Origin: Neisseria sp. 83E34
GTDB lineage: Bacteria; Pseudomonadota; Gammaproteobacteria; Burkholderiales; Neisseriaceae
DNA length: 64,000 nucleotides
Assembly: GCF_001308015.1 (NCBI RefSeq)
Contig: NZ_LGYH01000004.1
Span: 62,001 to 126,000 of the forward strand
Direction of reading: 5' to 3'
In this document: positions 53,278-62,395 of the stretch, piece by piece
Position numbering within the stretch: position 1 is the first letter of the stretch
How the letters are laid out: each line of letters begins with the position of its first letter
Program-made: the position numbers and the translations under genes
The notes under the pieces: model-generated
What the model was told of the DNA's origin: nothing
Seen by the model: only the letters and a program-made list of their open reading frames with translations
Database searches by the model: none

Positions 53278-53802
53278 TCAATAAGCGGATATGTAAAATC
53301 TTTGCTTGCTGCTGCCATCGCAATGATATAGGCGGATTTGGTTTTTATGCTTGCCGGCATCCAGGCATTTACCGTTCAGCGAGCTGCGGATGGTTTTGCC
53401 TTCGCGATACCATTTCTGGTTGCTTTTGCCATGACATTGGTAGGCGATAACGGGTGCGCCGTCTTGGGTTTGATTGCCGGCCACATCCAAACATAATCCT
53501 TGTATGCGGATGCTGTCATTGTGGAAAGTGAATTGTTGGTTGCTTTTACCGTGGCAAGTATGGGCGATGATATCTTTATTGTTAACACCACTCAAATCAA
53601 GACATCTGTCATCGGGAGTTCGGATAAGGTAGGTGCTTGATTGCTCATGCTTGCGTGGCAGCGGGTTGAGCTCAGAGCGGGGCGCTTCTGTGTGGATATC
53701 GGGAATGGTGTTATACCCGTCGTTAGGATGGCCGATATAAATGCAGCCGCCAAGCAAAAGAGGTACAAGATACAGACTGTGTTTCAATTTCATAAGTTTC
53801 AT
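53278..53802 (-). CDS. Ricin-type beta-trefoil lipoprotein
   Basis: The 174-residue product has a lipoprotein signal (lipobox LGGC, Cys20) and a linker to about residue 55. One ricin B-type lectin domain follows, with three repeated units: CHGKSNQQFTF, CHGKSNQKWY and CDGSSKQRFY, each an imperfect QxW repeat with paired cysteines (CLDLSG, CLDVAG, CLDAGK). Such domains bind sugars or, as in CdtA-type subunits, cell surfaces. The lipid anchor suggests an outer-membrane or surface position. No toxin partner is adjacent. AAGGAA precedes the first of two ATGs. Confidence 0.82.
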   Translation of the reverse strand: MKLMKLKHSLYLVPLLLGGCIYIGHPNDGYNTIPDIHTEAPRSELNPLPRKHEQSSTYLIRTPDDRCLDLSGVNNKDIIAHTCHGKSNQQFTFHNDSIRIQGLCLDVAGNQTQDGAPVIAYQCHGKSNQKWYREGKTIRSSLNGKCLDAGKHKNQIRLYHCDGSSKQRFYISAY

Positions 53803-54017
53803 AAGTTGTTTCCTTGTTACATTGTGTTTGATTAATTTTGTAGACTTTCAGACAAGCATATTGCTTGTATTGCTATGAAGTTGGATATTTTGTACAGGCT
53901 CTTTACGTGCAGCAGGTTTTGTATTTCCTGCGGTCGCTGCCTTGTATGAAATATGTGTTTCATAGCAAGATTTTGAAACATTCAGTTTCATAGTTTTTAT
54001 GGGTTATTGTGCTTACA

Positions 54018-54049
54018 AATGCCTGTATGACATTTTTCAGACAGGCATT
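54018..54049. terminator. DUS hairpin with decayed arm after ctpA
   Basis: TGCCTGTATGAC (54020-54031, two changes) faces an exact DUS complement (54036-54047), about 27 bases after the ctpA stop. Confidence 0.65.
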
Positions 54050-54075
54050 TATGTTTAACGGCACTATTTGAAAAA

Positions 54076-55533
54076 TTATTCTTTATCTTCTTTGTTTTCT
54101 TTTTTCGGTGCGGGTTTTTTCGCAGCCAAACCTAAAGATTTTTGCCATTGGGCGGGCGATTTCACCAGCTCTAAGGCTTTTCTCAATTGGTCGTCTTTAG
54201 CCGGATTGGGTTCGCGGCGAGAAGAAAGATCTTCTTTTTCTTCTTTTTCATCTTTTGCACCGGGCGAAGATGAGGCTTCGTCTGGCTCGAAGATGTTGCC
54301 GTTAACTTCTGTACCGCCGCTTGGATTGCCGATGTGGCCGGCAAGGTCGGCTTCTCGGCTTTCGAATAAGCGTTTTTTATCTTTCACTTCCACATCGGGC
54401 ACGATGCCTTGCGCTTGAATCGAACGGTCGTTAGGTGTGTAGTAAAGAGCGGTTGTCAGTTTGACCGCGCCGCCGTTGGAAAGGGGTAACACGGTTTGTA
54501 CGGAACCTTTACCGAAACTTTGCGTACCTACGATAACGGCACGTTTATGATCCTGCAATGCACCGGCCACGATTTCGGAAGCCGAAGCCGAACCTGAGTT
54601 AATCAGGATGGTAATCGGGATGTTTTTCATTTCGGCAGGCACGCCAACCAGCGGGTCTTGCCCCATACCGATCATATAGTCTTTCTTGACGGCGGAGAGT
54701 TTCAAGCCTTCTTTGCCGTCGCGCCCTTTGGTGCTGACTACCGGCTGGCCTTCTTTTAGAAATGCAGCCGACACACCAACAGCGCCGTTAAGTAAACCGC
54801 CCGGATCGTCACGCAAATCAATAATCAAGCCTTTGAGTGCGCCGCTGTTTTGTTTATGCAGGGTTTTGAGGGCATCGTTTAAAGCGGTGACAGTGCGCTC
54901 TTGGAATTGGCTGATGCGTACATAGCCGTAGCCCGGTTCGAGTAGCTTATAGCGCACGCTTTTCACTTTAATGATGGCGCGGGTGATTTTTACGGTAATC
55001 GGCTTATTAACGTCTTTACGTGAAAGAGTTAATGTAATGGATGTGCCGGGTTTGCCGCGCATTTTTTTCACAGCTTCGTGTACGGTCATGCCGCGGGTGG
55101 ATACGCCGTCGATTTTGGCAATAAAGTCACCGCTTTTTACCCCGGCACGTTCGGCCGGCGTATCTTCAATCGGAGCAATTACTTTAACGAAGCCGTCTTC
55201 TGCACCGATTTCCATACCTAAACCGCCGAATTCTCCAGAGGTTGATTCTTTAAGGTCGGTATAGTCTTTTTTGGTCATAAACTCAGAATGCGGATCCAAA
55301 CCGGCAACCATGCCTTTCATGGCGCCTTCAAGCAAAGCTTCGTCGGTTTTGTCTTGGTAATAATTGGCTTTAATCTGCCCGTATACCTCAGCCATGGTGC
55401 GGATAGACTGCACGGGCAGTGAGCTTTGGCTGTCTTTTTCTGCTGCATAGCTCTGAACACTCAGGCTCAGTATCACGCCGCTGAAAGCGCCGAGGGTATA
55501 AAGAGCGACTTTTTTCAAAGTGGAATTGGCCAT
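54076..55533 (-). CDS. ctpA: S41 carboxy-terminal processing protease
   Basis: The 485-residue protease has an N-terminal signal/anchor (about 9-28) and a PDZ domain (GGLGMEIGAEDGFVKVIAPI to FIAKIDG). The S41 catalytic core has Ser in INSGSASASEIVAGAL and Lys in GTQSFGKGSVQTVLPL. A disordered acidic/basic tail (DEASSSPGAKDEKEEKEDLS) ends the protein. CtpA proteases trim C-termini of periplasmic proteins, often peptidoglycan hydrolases. It follows the envC-type gene on the same strand, a common Neisseria order that suggests a shared cell-wall role. Confidence 0.93.
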   Translation of the reverse strand: MANSTLKKVALYTLGAFSGVILSLSVQSYAAEKDSQSSLPVQSIRTMAEVYGQIKANYYQDKTDEALLEGAMKGMVAGLDPHSEFMTKKDYTDLKESTSGEFGGLGMEIGAEDGFVKVIAPIEDTPAERAGVKSGDFIAKIDGVSTRGMTVHEAVKKMRGKPGTSITLTLSRKDVNKPITVKITRAIIKVKSVRYKLLEPGYGYVRISQFQERTVTALNDALKTLHKQNSGALKGLIIDLRDDPGGLLNGAVGVSAAFLKEGQPVVSTKGRDGKEGLKLSAVKKDYMIGMGQDPLVGVPAEMKNIPITILINSGSASASEIVAGALQDHKRAVIVGTQSFGKGSVQTVLPLSNGGAVKLTTALYYTPNDRSIQAQGIVPDVEVKDKKRLFESREADLAGHIGNPSGGTEVNGNIFEPDEASSSPGAKDEKEEKEDLSSRREPNPAKDDQLRKALELVKSPAQWQKSLGLAAKKPAPKKENKEDKE

Positions 55534-55650
55534 TATTTTTTGCTTTCTCTTTCTTTCTGTGTCTGTCGGAGACAGTTGCGAACTGTGGAACTTTATTGGA
55601 TTTGTTTTTCAGTATCAACCAATCACGGGTAAAAATATGCTAATGAATCG

Positions 55651-56907
55651 TTACCTTATCCATGAAAGTGGGTTCATGGGCTGGTTGCGGTAACGGACTT
55701 CGAAATACAAACCTTGCTCGCCGGCCGGTAATGTGCCGCTTGTACCGATGTAGCTGCCGGAGCCTACGTTTGCACCGCCGCTCACACCGATACTATTAAG
55801 GCCGGTATAAATGCTGACATAGCCGCCGCCATGATCGACCACAACGGTATTGCCGTAGCCGCCGAGCGTGCCGGCATAGGCAACGGTGCCTGATGCGACA
55901 CTGCTTACGCCGGATGGCGGGGTGGCGAAGAATACGCCGCGCCATGTGCCGCCGCTGGCACGCGCTTGACCGAAACGGCCGGTAACGCTGCCGCCGACGG
56001 GCTTGCGCAATCTGCCCTGCATACGGCTGAAGCTGCTGCCTTGACTTTGATCCGGCCCGGATAAGGCGCGGTCTTCAGCAGTAAGGTTGCCGCGCGGAGC
56101 AGTGTTGTTTTTTTGTTTGGTTTGTTTTTGCGCTTGGTTGGATTTGTTAATACGCTCTTGAGCAGCCTGTTTGCGGCTTTGTGCTTGAGCTTTTCGGTTA
56201 GCGGCGGTGCGTCGGGAAATATCGGCAAGGATGTTGTTTAAGCGGCGTTCGTCTTCGCGTAGTTTGGTAATTTTCTGGGTTTGACTGCTGATTTGGGCGT
56301 TGAGCTCGTTGCTTTGCTGCTGCGCTGCGCTGCGGGTTTTTCCCAATTTTTTGAGCGCGGCTTGTTGGGCCGCTTTGAGTTTTTTCAGGCGGTTCAGCTC
56401 GGCATCAATGGCTTTTTCTTGCTGCTCGAGCTCTTTTTGCTGCTTAACCAGATTGTGTATCACTTTTTCGTTGGCCTGGTTAATGTGTTTGATATATTCC
56501 AGATAACGGGCTTTTTGACCGGGCTCGGCATTTTTTAGGAACAATGAAATAGAGTTGGGTTGGCGGTTTTTATAGTGGCCTGCGAGCAGACGGGTAATTT
56601 GGGCTTTTGTGCCGGTAACTTCGGTTTTGACTTTTTCTAACTCGTTTTGTAATTTCTGCAACTGATTCCAGGCTGCGTTTTGCTGGCGGGTGATGGCGGC
56701 CAGCTCTGCCCGGGCTTTTTCTAATGCTTTCAGACTGGCATTTAATGCTGCTTGCGCGCGGCGTTGGGCGGCCTGTTTTTGTTTCAGGTCGGTTTGCGCA
56801 TTGCTGATGGCTTTTTGGATATTTTGCAGCTCTTTTTGGCCGGGCTGGGCAAATGAGGGAAGGCTCAGACACAAAAGAACAGTGAGCAATAGGGGCTTCA
56901 GTTGCAT
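55651..56907 (-). CDS. envC: EnvC-like murein hydrolase activator
   Basis: The 418-residue protein has a signal peptide (about 1-20, ending SFA) and long coiled coils (about 25-250). A C-terminal LytM/M23-type domain contains VVVDHGGGYVSIYTGLNSIG and LYFEVRYRNQPMNPLSWIR. The metal-binding residues of active M23 enzymes are largely absent: the usual His after YxH is replaced (YTGL). This matches EnvC, which activates amidases rather than cutting the wall itself. It lies about 117 bases upstream of ctpA. Confidence 0.88.
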   Translation of the reverse strand: MQLKPLLLTVLLCLSLPSFAQPGQKELQNIQKAISNAQTDLKQKQAAQRRAQAALNASLKALEKARAELAAITRQQNAAWNQLQKLQNELEKVKTEVTGTKAQITRLLAGHYKNRQPNSISLFLKNAEPGQKARYLEYIKHINQANEKVIHNLVKQQKELEQQEKAIDAELNRLKKLKAAQQAALKKLGKTRSAAQQQSNELNAQISSQTQKITKLREDERRLNNILADISRRTAANRKAQAQSRKQAAQERINKSNQAQKQTKQKNNTAPRGNLTAEDRALSGPDQSQGSSFSRMQGRLRKPVGGSVTGRFGQARASGGTWRGVFFATPPSGVSSVASGTVAYAGTLGGYGNTVVVDHGGGYVSIYTGLNSIGVSGGANVGSGSYIGTSGTLPAGEQGLYFEVRYRNQPMNPLSWIR

Positions 56908-57034
56908 GGTTAATTATAGTTAAGCAGACGAAATCTTGCTGATTATAACGGATTTGTGCGTGCCGAACAGCCCTATTGTATTTAGTGGATTGATACCCAT
57001 ATTAGCCGTTATCTTTACGGAATGAATTAATAAT

Positions 57035-57595
57035 ATGAAATCCAGCATGAATCTGACAGATCATTTTCTGATTGCCGCTCCTTCTATGAACGATATGTTT
57101 TTTGAAAACAGTGTGGTTTATCTATGCGAACACAATGAAGACGGTGCACTAGGTGTCATTATCAATAAGCCTTCGCCGGTTACGATGGATTTGGTGTTTG
57201 AAGCGGCAGGGCATCATACACCGGAGCGTTTTAAAGGGGAGTGGGTGATGATGGGCGGCCCTGTGCAGATTGATCGTGGTTTTGTGGTGCATATGCCGAT
57301 CGGTTCCTGGCAGAGCAGTTTGGCGGTAAATGATCATGTGGCAATGACAACTTCACGCGATATTATCGAGAAACTCAGCCAGCCGGACTTGGTTCAAAAA
57401 GCTGTGATTACCATTGGTTATGCGAGTTGGTCGAAAGGGCAGCTCGAGCAAGAGCTGATGGACAATTCTTGGTTGACTGTGTCTGCTGATGAGCGGATTT
57501 TATTTGATTTGCCGCATGAGGAGCGCTACGAAGCGGCAATGGCGAAACTGGGTGTTTCTCCGCAAACGCTGATGGGAGGCGCAGGCCATGCCTGA
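57035..57595 (+). CDS. YqgE/AlgH family protein
   Basis: The 186-residue protein has the UPF0301 patterns [20 protein letters not shown] and [20 protein letters not shown] and a C-terminal [20 protein letters not shown]. Its function is uncertain. It almost always precedes ruvX, as here, where the two genes overlap by eight bases. An internal ATG four codons in is a possible alternative start. Confidence 0.93.
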   Translation: MKSSMNLTDHFLIAAPSMNDMFFENSVVYLCEHNEDGALGVIINKPSPVTMDLVFEAAGHHTPERFKGEWVMMGGPVQIDRGFVVHMPIGSWQSSLAVNDHVAMTTSRDIIEKLSQPDLVQKAVITIGYASWSKGQLEQELMDNSWLTVSADERILFDLPHEERYEAAMAKLGVSPQTLMGGAGHA

Positions 57596-58070
57596 GGCAA
57601 TCAAGGTGCCGAGAGGTACGGTTTTGGCTTTTGATTTCGGTGAGGTACGTATCGGGGTGGCGCAAGGTGATGCGGAAATCGGTTTGGCACATCCGCTCGC
57701 GACGGTAACGGGTGAGAGCAATGAAGCGAAGTTTGCCGCGATTGATAAGCTGGTTAAGGAATGGCAGCCGCATTATTTTGCTGTGGGTTTGCCTACGCAT
57801 ACGGACGGCGCGGAACATGAGTTGACCCGGTTATCACGCAAATTTGGCCGTCGTCTGCATGGCCGTTATAAGCTGCCTGTGTATTGGGTGGACGAGCGCT
57901 TGTCGTCGGTTTATGCAGAGGGTTTGTTGGCTGAGGCGCAGGTGTTTGGCCGTAAACAGAAAAGCGTGCTTGATCAAGTAGCGGCGCAGGCGATTCTACA
58001 TAGTCTTTTTGAAAGTGGTGCGGTTGAATGGTTTGATGGAAATAATAACGGCGATACAATGCCTGTCTGA
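57588..58070 (+). CDS. ruvX: RuvX/YqgF Holliday-junction resolvase-like protein
   Basis: The 160-residue RNase H-fold protein has the conserved Asp in [40 protein letters not shown] and the [11 protein letters not shown] motif. RuvX/YqgF acts in pre-16S rRNA processing and may resolve junctions. It overlaps yqgE. The last residues (GDTMPV) and its TGA stop are provided by an exact uptake sequence (58060-58071). Confidence 0.93.
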   Translation: MPEAIKVPRGTVLAFDFGEVRIGVAQGDAEIGLAHPLATVTGESNEAKFAAIDKLVKEWQPHYFAVGLPTHTDGAEHELTRLSRKFGRRLHGRYKLPVYWVDERLSSVYAEGLLAEAQVFGRKQKSVLDQVAAQAILHSLFESGAVEWFDGNNNGDTMPV

Positions 58071-58106
58071 AAAATAATCCAAGATGTTTTTCAGACAGGC
58101 ATTGTG
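58056..58106. terminator. DUS hairpin overlapping the ruvX stop
   Basis: DUS copies at 58060-58071 and 58090-58101, extended by ACAA/TTGT, pair as a terminator. The first one contains the ruvX stop codon. Confidence 0.8.
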
Positions 58107-58171
58107 TTGCATGATTTAGTTGAAGTAGCGTAGTCGGCTATAAATCAATATGTTTGGTATAAGGAAATGAA

Positions 58172-58585
58172 ATGAATTTGATGGATACTTTAATCGGTGC
58201 GGCAAGCTCTGCACTTGGCGGTTCGGGCAGCCAGAATACGGCGTTGCAACTGGTTATGCAGCTGATGCAGCAAAACGGTGGCGCGGGCAATCTGATTAAC
58301 CAGCTTCAACAAGGCGGCTTGGGCGATATATTGAATTCGTGGGTTTCCAACCAAAGCAGCAACGAATCGGTTTCCGCCGCCCAGATACAGGATGCTTTGG
58401 GTAGCGGCGCGTTGGAAAAAGCAGCTTCTGCGGTGGGCGTGGACAGTACGCAGGCGGGTAATCTGTTATCACAATATCTGCCGCAAATTATCGACAGCCT
58501 AACTCCGAACGGCAGTGCAGCAGATGCGGATGGTTTCGGTTTGGATGACATCGCCCGTATTGTGATGCAGAATTTTCTGAAATAA
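58172..58585 (+). CDS. YidB-like (DUF937) protein
   Basis: The 137-residue protein is small, polar and rich in Gln, Gly, Ser and Asn. It starts MNLMDTLIGAASSALGGSGS, with VSAAQIQDALGSGALEKAAS in the middle and NLLSQYLPQIIDSLTPNG near the end, the YidB/DUF937 pattern. Function is unknown. AAGGAAATGAA precedes the start. It is a single gene between two DUS hairpins. Confidence 0.85.
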   Translation: MNLMDTLIGAASSALGGSGSQNTALQLVMQLMQQNGGAGNLINQLQQGGLGDILNSWVSNQSSNESVSAAQIQDALGSGALEKAASAVGVDSTQAGNLLSQYLPQIIDSLTPNGSAADADGFGLDDIARIVMQNFLK

Positions 58586-58602
58586 GTGCTGCTTTGGTAA
58601 AG

Positions 58603-58636
58603 CAATGCCTGTCTGAAACGTTTCAGACAGGCATTG
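58603..58636. terminator. DUS inverted-pair terminator after yidB-like gene
   Basis: DUS copies at 58606-58617 and 58622-58633 pair with a four-base loop, arms extended by CAA/TTG. Confidence 0.8.
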
Positions 58637-58701
58637 TTGTTTATTCGTTATAATGTTTGCGTTTTAAATGCTGATATACCTTTAATTAAGGAACACAAGA
58701 A

Positions 58702-59592
58702 ATGGAACGAGAAAAAATCCCTGCATCTGTAAAAGCGAATATTTTGGGAGAAGCGCTGCCTTATATCCGTCATTTTTCCGGCAGCACTTTCGTGATTAAA
58801 TATGGCGGCAATGCCATGACCGAAGAGCATTTGAAAGAGGGTTTTGCCAAAGATGTGACCTTGCTCAAACTGGTTGGCATTAACCCTGTGATTGTGCACG
58901 GCGGCGGGCCGCAGATTAACGAAATGCTCGAGAAAGTGGGTAAGGAAGGCGTGTTTGTACAAGGCATGCGGGTTACCGATACGGAAACCATGGATATCGT
59001 GGAAATGGTGTTGGGCGGCCATGTAAACAAAGAAATTGTTTCTTTACTCAATCAAAACGGCGGTAAAGCGGTTGGGATTACAGGGCGTGACAACCATTTT
59101 ATTAAAGCAAAAAAACTGTTTATCAACACGCCTGAGCGCAACGGAGTGGACATCGGCCAAGTGGGCGTGATCGAAAGTATAGACTGCACTTTGATCACCC
59201 AAATGATACGTGGGGGCTACATTCCTGTTGTAGCGCCGATTGGTGTCGGGCGGCAGGGTGAAGCGTTAAATATCAACGCTGATTTGGTAGCGGGCAAGCT
59301 GGCGGAAGAATTGAATGCGGAAAAACTGATTATGATGACCAACATCACGGGCGTGATGGATAAAGACGGTAATCTGCTAACCAACCTGACTCCGCGCAAG
59401 ATTGACAACCTAATCGCAGACGGTACGCTCTACGGCGGCATGTTGCCGAAAATCAGCTCGGCTATCGAGGCAGCTACCAACGGCGTGAAAGCCGTGCACA
59501 TTATTGACGGGCGCGTGCTGAATGCTCTGCTGTTGGAAATTTTTACCGACAAAGGTGTGGGTTCGATGATTTTGGGCAAGGAAACAGAGTAA
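58702..59592 (+). CDS. argB: Acetylglutamate kinase
   Basis: ArgB phosphorylates N-acetylglutamate, the second step of arginine synthesis. The 296-residue product has [20 protein letters not shown] (ATP-binding Lys), [20 protein letters not shown] and [20 protein letters not shown], all family motifs. The length is normal. AAGGAA precedes the ATG. It is a single-gene unit closed by a DUS hairpin; other arg genes are not nearby. Confidence 0.96.
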   Translation: MEREKIPASVKANILGEALPYIRHFSGSTFVIKYGGNAMTEEHLKEGFAKDVTLLKLVGINPVIVHGGGPQINEMLEKVGKEGVFVQGMRVTDTETMDIVEMVLGGHVNKEIVSLLNQNGGKAVGITGRDNHFIKAKKLFINTPERNGVDIGQVGVIESIDCTLITQMIRGGYIPVVAPIGVGRQGEALNINADLVAGKLAEELNAEKLIMMTNITGVMDKDGNLLTNLTPRKIDNLIADGTLYGGMLPKISSAIEAATNGVKAVHIIDGRVLNALLLEIFTDKGVGSMILGKETE

Positions 59593-59609
59593 AGCCGGTT
59601 TACACTTAA

Positions 59610-59654
59610 TTAAACAATGCCTGTCTGAAAAGATTTCAGACAGGCATTGTTTAA
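59610..59654. terminator. Extended DUS hairpin between argB and pilU
   Basis: DUS copies at 59618-59629 and 59635-59646 are extended by TTAAACAA/TTGTTTAA to 21-base perfect arms with a three-base loop, serving two converging genes. Confidence 0.85.
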
Positions 59655-59672
59655 TAAGCTTACACTTTTTGT

Positions 59673-60812
59673 TTAACCGATGATTTCTAAATCTACGCCT
59701 TGGCTGCGGCCGCGACGGCTGCGCAATTGGATATCGAGGCGTAAGTCGTTGGCTGAATCGGCATTTTTAATGGCTTCCTGGAAGCTGATAGAACCTTGCT
59801 CATACAGTTTGTATAAAGCCTGGTCGAAAGTTTGCATACCGATATCGGTCGATTTTTTCATAATCTCTTTGATGTTGTGGATTTCGCCGCGGTGAATCAA
59901 ATCGGAGATTAGCGGGGAATTCAGCAACACTTCCACTGCGGCAATACGCCCTCTGCCGTGTTCCAATGGGATTAGGCGTTGTGAAATAAAAGCCTGCAAG
60001 TTTAATGACAGATCAGTTAAAAGCTGGTTGCGGCGCTCTTCGGGGAAGAAGTTGATGATGCGGTCAAGCGCTTGGTTTGAACTGTTGGCATGCAGTGTGG
60101 CCATGCACAAGTGGCCTGTTTCGGCAAACGCCAAGGCATATTCCATGGTTTCACGGTCGCGAATCTCGCCAATCAGAATCACATCAGGCGCTTGGCGCAA
60201 AGTGTTTTTCAAGGCGGCAAACCAGTTTTCCGTATCTACCCCCACTTCGCGCTGGGTGATGATGCAGTTTTTATGCTGATGCACAAATTCAATCGGGTCT
60301 TCAATGGTAATAATGTGGTCGTTACCGTGTTCATTACGGTAGTCGATTAGCGAGGCCAGCGAAGTGGATTTGCCGGAACCTGTGCCACCGACAAAAATAA
60401 CCAGGCCGCGTTTGCGCATAACCACTTGCTGCAAAACAGGCGGCAGATTCAATTGCTCGAAAGAAGGAATTTCGCTGCTGATCTGACGGAACACCAAAGC
60501 GGTTGCGCCGCGCTGCACCATAGCGTTTACGCGGAAACGGGCTGTGCCGGGCAGCTGGATTGCGAAATTACATTCGTTGGTGGTGGTGAATTCTTCAAGC
60601 TGCTTCGGGTTCATCACTGAAGCGGCGATTTCTATGCAGCGCTCGGGCGTGAGCGGCTGGTCGTTTAAACGGGTAATTTTACCGTCGAGTTTTACAGCCG
60701 GAGGAAAGCCTGTGGTTATGAATAAATCAGACGCTTTGTATTGCACCATGTACCGAAGCCATTGGTAAAGCTCGTCTTTTGTGTCAATTGAATCGTGTAA
60801 TGTGTTATCCAT
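59673..60812 (-). CDS. pilU: Type IV pilus twitching ATPase PilU
   Basis: PilU works with PilT to power retraction of type IV pili, which in Neisseria drives twitching and DNA uptake. The 379-residue ATPase has Walker A VFVGGTGSGKSTSLASLIDY, the Asp box HIITIEDPIEFVHQHKNC, Walker B PDVILIGEIRDRETMEYAL and the His box GHLCMATLHANSSNQALDR. Its length and C-terminal tail (about 350-379) favour PilU over PilT, which is nearer 345 residues. pilT is not in the window. Start is ATG at 60812. Confidence 0.9.
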   Translation of the reverse strand: MDNTLHDSIDTKDELYQWLRYMVQYKASDLFITTGFPPAVKLDGKITRLNDQPLTPERCIEIAASVMNPKQLEEFTTTNECNFAIQLPGTARFRVNAMVQRGATALVFRQISSEIPSFEQLNLPPVLQQVVMRKRGLVIFVGGTGSGKSTSLASLIDYRNEHGNDHIITIEDPIEFVHQHKNCIITQREVGVDTENWFAALKNTLRQAPDVILIGEIRDRETMEYALAFAETGHLCMATLHANSSNQALDRIINFFPEERRNQLLTDLSLNLQAFISQRLIPLEHGRGRIAAVEVLLNSPLISDLIHRGEIHNIKEIMKKSTDIGMQTFDQALYKLYEQGSISFQEAIKNADSANDLRLDIQLRSRRGRSQGVDLEIIG

Positions 60813-61123
60813 GGGTGAGGCAACCTTTAGAAGACAATGGTATTGTTTATTAAGTAATGAAAGTGTTTGAAATGTTTAAAGTTCTTTTTTCTGATATGGC
60901 ACTCTTTCGCGTCGAGTGCGCTTGCAGGAAGGCGGAACCGTGCAATTATATCAGACCATATGTATAATCGGACTTAAGTTCCCTTGCTTTTACAGGTTTT
61001 ACAACAAATGACCGAAACCAACATTAATAAGAAAACAAATAGACACAGTTTCAGCCTTGCTTGTGTTGCAGTAAGGTTGCATTATGCCTTTGTGAACGAT
61101 AGCAGCCGGTCGGAAGGAAGCCT
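60813..61123. other. Divergent spacer pilU/mtn
   Basis: The 311-base gap has no DUS. It contains a short leader frame that overlaps the mtn start; a TATAAT-like box (60963-60968) could be a promoter. No other gene is visible. Confidence 0.5.
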
Positions 61124-61127
61124 ATGA
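61008..61127 (+). other. Possible 39-residue leader peptide overlapping mtn start
   Basis: An ATG at 61008 opens 39 codons (MTETNINKKTNRHSFSLACV onward) whose TGA overlaps the mtn ATG. This is a layout typical of translational coupling. The ribosome site is weak and no homologue is recognised, so it may be chance. Confidence 0.3.
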
Positions 61128-61825
61128 AAGCCAATACGATTGCCATTATTGGTGCGATGGAGCAGGAAATCGAGCTCTTGAAAAATTTGATGCACCATCC
61201 TGAAGAAGAAAAATTCGGTAATTTCACCTTTTACCGCGGCAGCTTATTTAATAAAGAAGTGATTCTTTCACTCAGCGGCATCGGTAAAGTGAATGCTGCT
61301 ATTGCAACTACTATGGCAATTAACCGCTATCAGGCCGACTGCGTGATTAATACGGGCAGCGCCGGTGGGTTGGGTGCGGCTTTACAGGTGGGCGACGTAG
61401 TGGTGGGTACGCTGATTGCGCACCACGATGTGGATGTGACCGCATTCGGTTATAAAATCGGCCAAGTGCCGAAATTGCGGCCTGCGTTTGAAAGCGATAC
61501 TGATTTGGTTCGCGCGGCGGGTAAAGCGGCAAGGGTTTTTGCCGGTGCGCGGATTCATAAAGGTTTGATTGTGAGTGGCGATCAGTTTATTCATAGCGTG
61601 GAGCAGGTGGCGCGTATCCGCCAGAATTTCTTTGGTGTGCAGGTGGTGGAAATGGAGGCTGCGGCGATTGCGCAGACATGCGAGCAATTCGGTGTGCCGT
61701 TTGTCATAATCCGCGCCGTATCGGATTTGGCTGATGAAAAAGCCAATATCAGTTTTGAAGAATTCTTGGAAACGGCGGCGGTCAATTCCGCCAAGATGGT
61801 TAATTCGATTATCAGCAGTCTGTAA
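61124..61825 (+). CDS. mtn: 5'-methylthioadenosine/S-adenosylhomocysteine nucleosidase
   Basis: Mtn (Pfs) cleaves MTA and SAH, recycling methionine-cycle by-products and releasing the precursor of AI-2. The 233-residue product has IAIIGAMEQEIELLKNLMHH, LSLSGIGKVNAAIATTMAIN, VEMEAAAIAQTCEQFGVPFV and RAVSDLADEKANISFEEFLE, with the catalytic Glu and Asp in place. GGAAGG precedes the ATG. It is followed after 18 bases by a small membrane protein gene. Confidence 0.96.
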   Translation: MKANTIAIIGAMEQEIELLKNLMHHPEEEKFGNFTFYRGSLFNKEVILSLSGIGKVNAAIATTMAINRYQADCVINTGSAGGLGAALQVGDVVVGTLIAHHDVDVTAFGYKIGQVPKLRPAFESDTDLVRAAGKAARVFAGARIHKGLIVSGDQFIHSVEQVARIRQNFFGVQVVEMEAAAIAQTCEQFGVPFVIIRAVSDLADEKANISFEEFLETAAVNSAKMVNSIISSL

Positions 61826-61843
61826 TCCAGAAAGGCCGGTAGT

Positions 61844-62221
61844 ATGGGTTTCAGACAGGCATTTCCGAAAAATAATTGCCAATCTGTGTGTTACAGGATA
61901 AAACTTTGGCTTAAACCCGCGTGGATTGGGATATGGTTTGCGGCGGTTTATTTTGCCGGTAATGCTTTGGTGTTTTGTGTGAAAGGCGGTAGTTTGGCCG
62001 CGCCGTTAAGCTATATAACTGCTTGGCCTTTTTCTCTTTTCTCTTCGGAATATACGGATCATTACGGCAGCTTTCTGATGCTTAATTCAGTGTGTTGGTA
62101 TGCGGTGGGGCATGTACTGTATAACATCTGCCGCATCATTAACCGGGGCGTGCCGGCAATTTCTGTGATGTTTATGTTTGGTTATGCTGCGATACTTGCG
62201 TTGGTATTTGTGTTGCTGTAA
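61844..62221 (+). CDS. Small membrane protein, unknown
   Basis: I do not recognise this 125-residue protein. It has three hydrophobic helices (about 25-48, 78-95 and 104-124) and a loop with WPFSLFSSEYTDHYGSF. The first codons are built from an uptake sequence (61850-61861, read as GFRQA). The true start may therefore lie further in, for example at a downstream in-frame site near residue 20. It follows mtn closely and ends at a DUS hairpin. Confidence 0.6.
   Translation: MGFRQAFPKNNCQSVCYRIKLWLKPAWIGIWFAAVYFAGNALVFCVKGGSLAAPLSYITAWPFSLFSSEYTDHYGSFLMLNSVCWYAVGHVLYNICRIINRGVPAISVMFMFGYAAILALVFVLL
61850..61861 (-). repeat. Uptake sequence at start of small membrane protein gene
   Basis: Exact complement of TGCCTGTCTGAA, overlapping codons 3-6. 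Confidence 0.8.
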
Positions 62222-62244
62222 ACAAGAATTGGTAAGCGATATGA

Positions 62245-62280
62245 ACAATGCCTGTCTGAAAGGTTTTCAGACAGGCATTT
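62245..62280. terminator. DUS inverted-pair terminator
   Basis: DUS copies at 62249-62260 and 62266-62277, 28 bases after the small membrane protein gene. Confidence 0.8.
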
Positions 62281-62299
62281 TGTTCGTTTGGAATGCTTA

Positions 62300-62320
62300 T
62301 AACTAAAGTGTATTTAGTTA
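62300..62320. promoter_or_regulatory. Palindromic operator candidate before cysT
   Basis: TAACTAAA and TTTAGTTA are perfect 8-base complements separated by GTGTA, 122 bases upstream of cysT. The symmetry is like LysR-type sites, and CysB would be the natural regulator; this is inference. Confidence 0.5.
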
Positions 62321-62395
62321 CAATTTTATGTTCTTTTTCAAATGGCCGTGTAGTCTTTAATATGTGCCGGCTGTTGTTGTGTTATGGAATCTAAC

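Noticed and set aside
53120-53323. 67-residue minus-strand frame after the ricin-fold gene
   Set aside because: It overlaps the end of the lectin gene in another frame and shows no start signal or family features.
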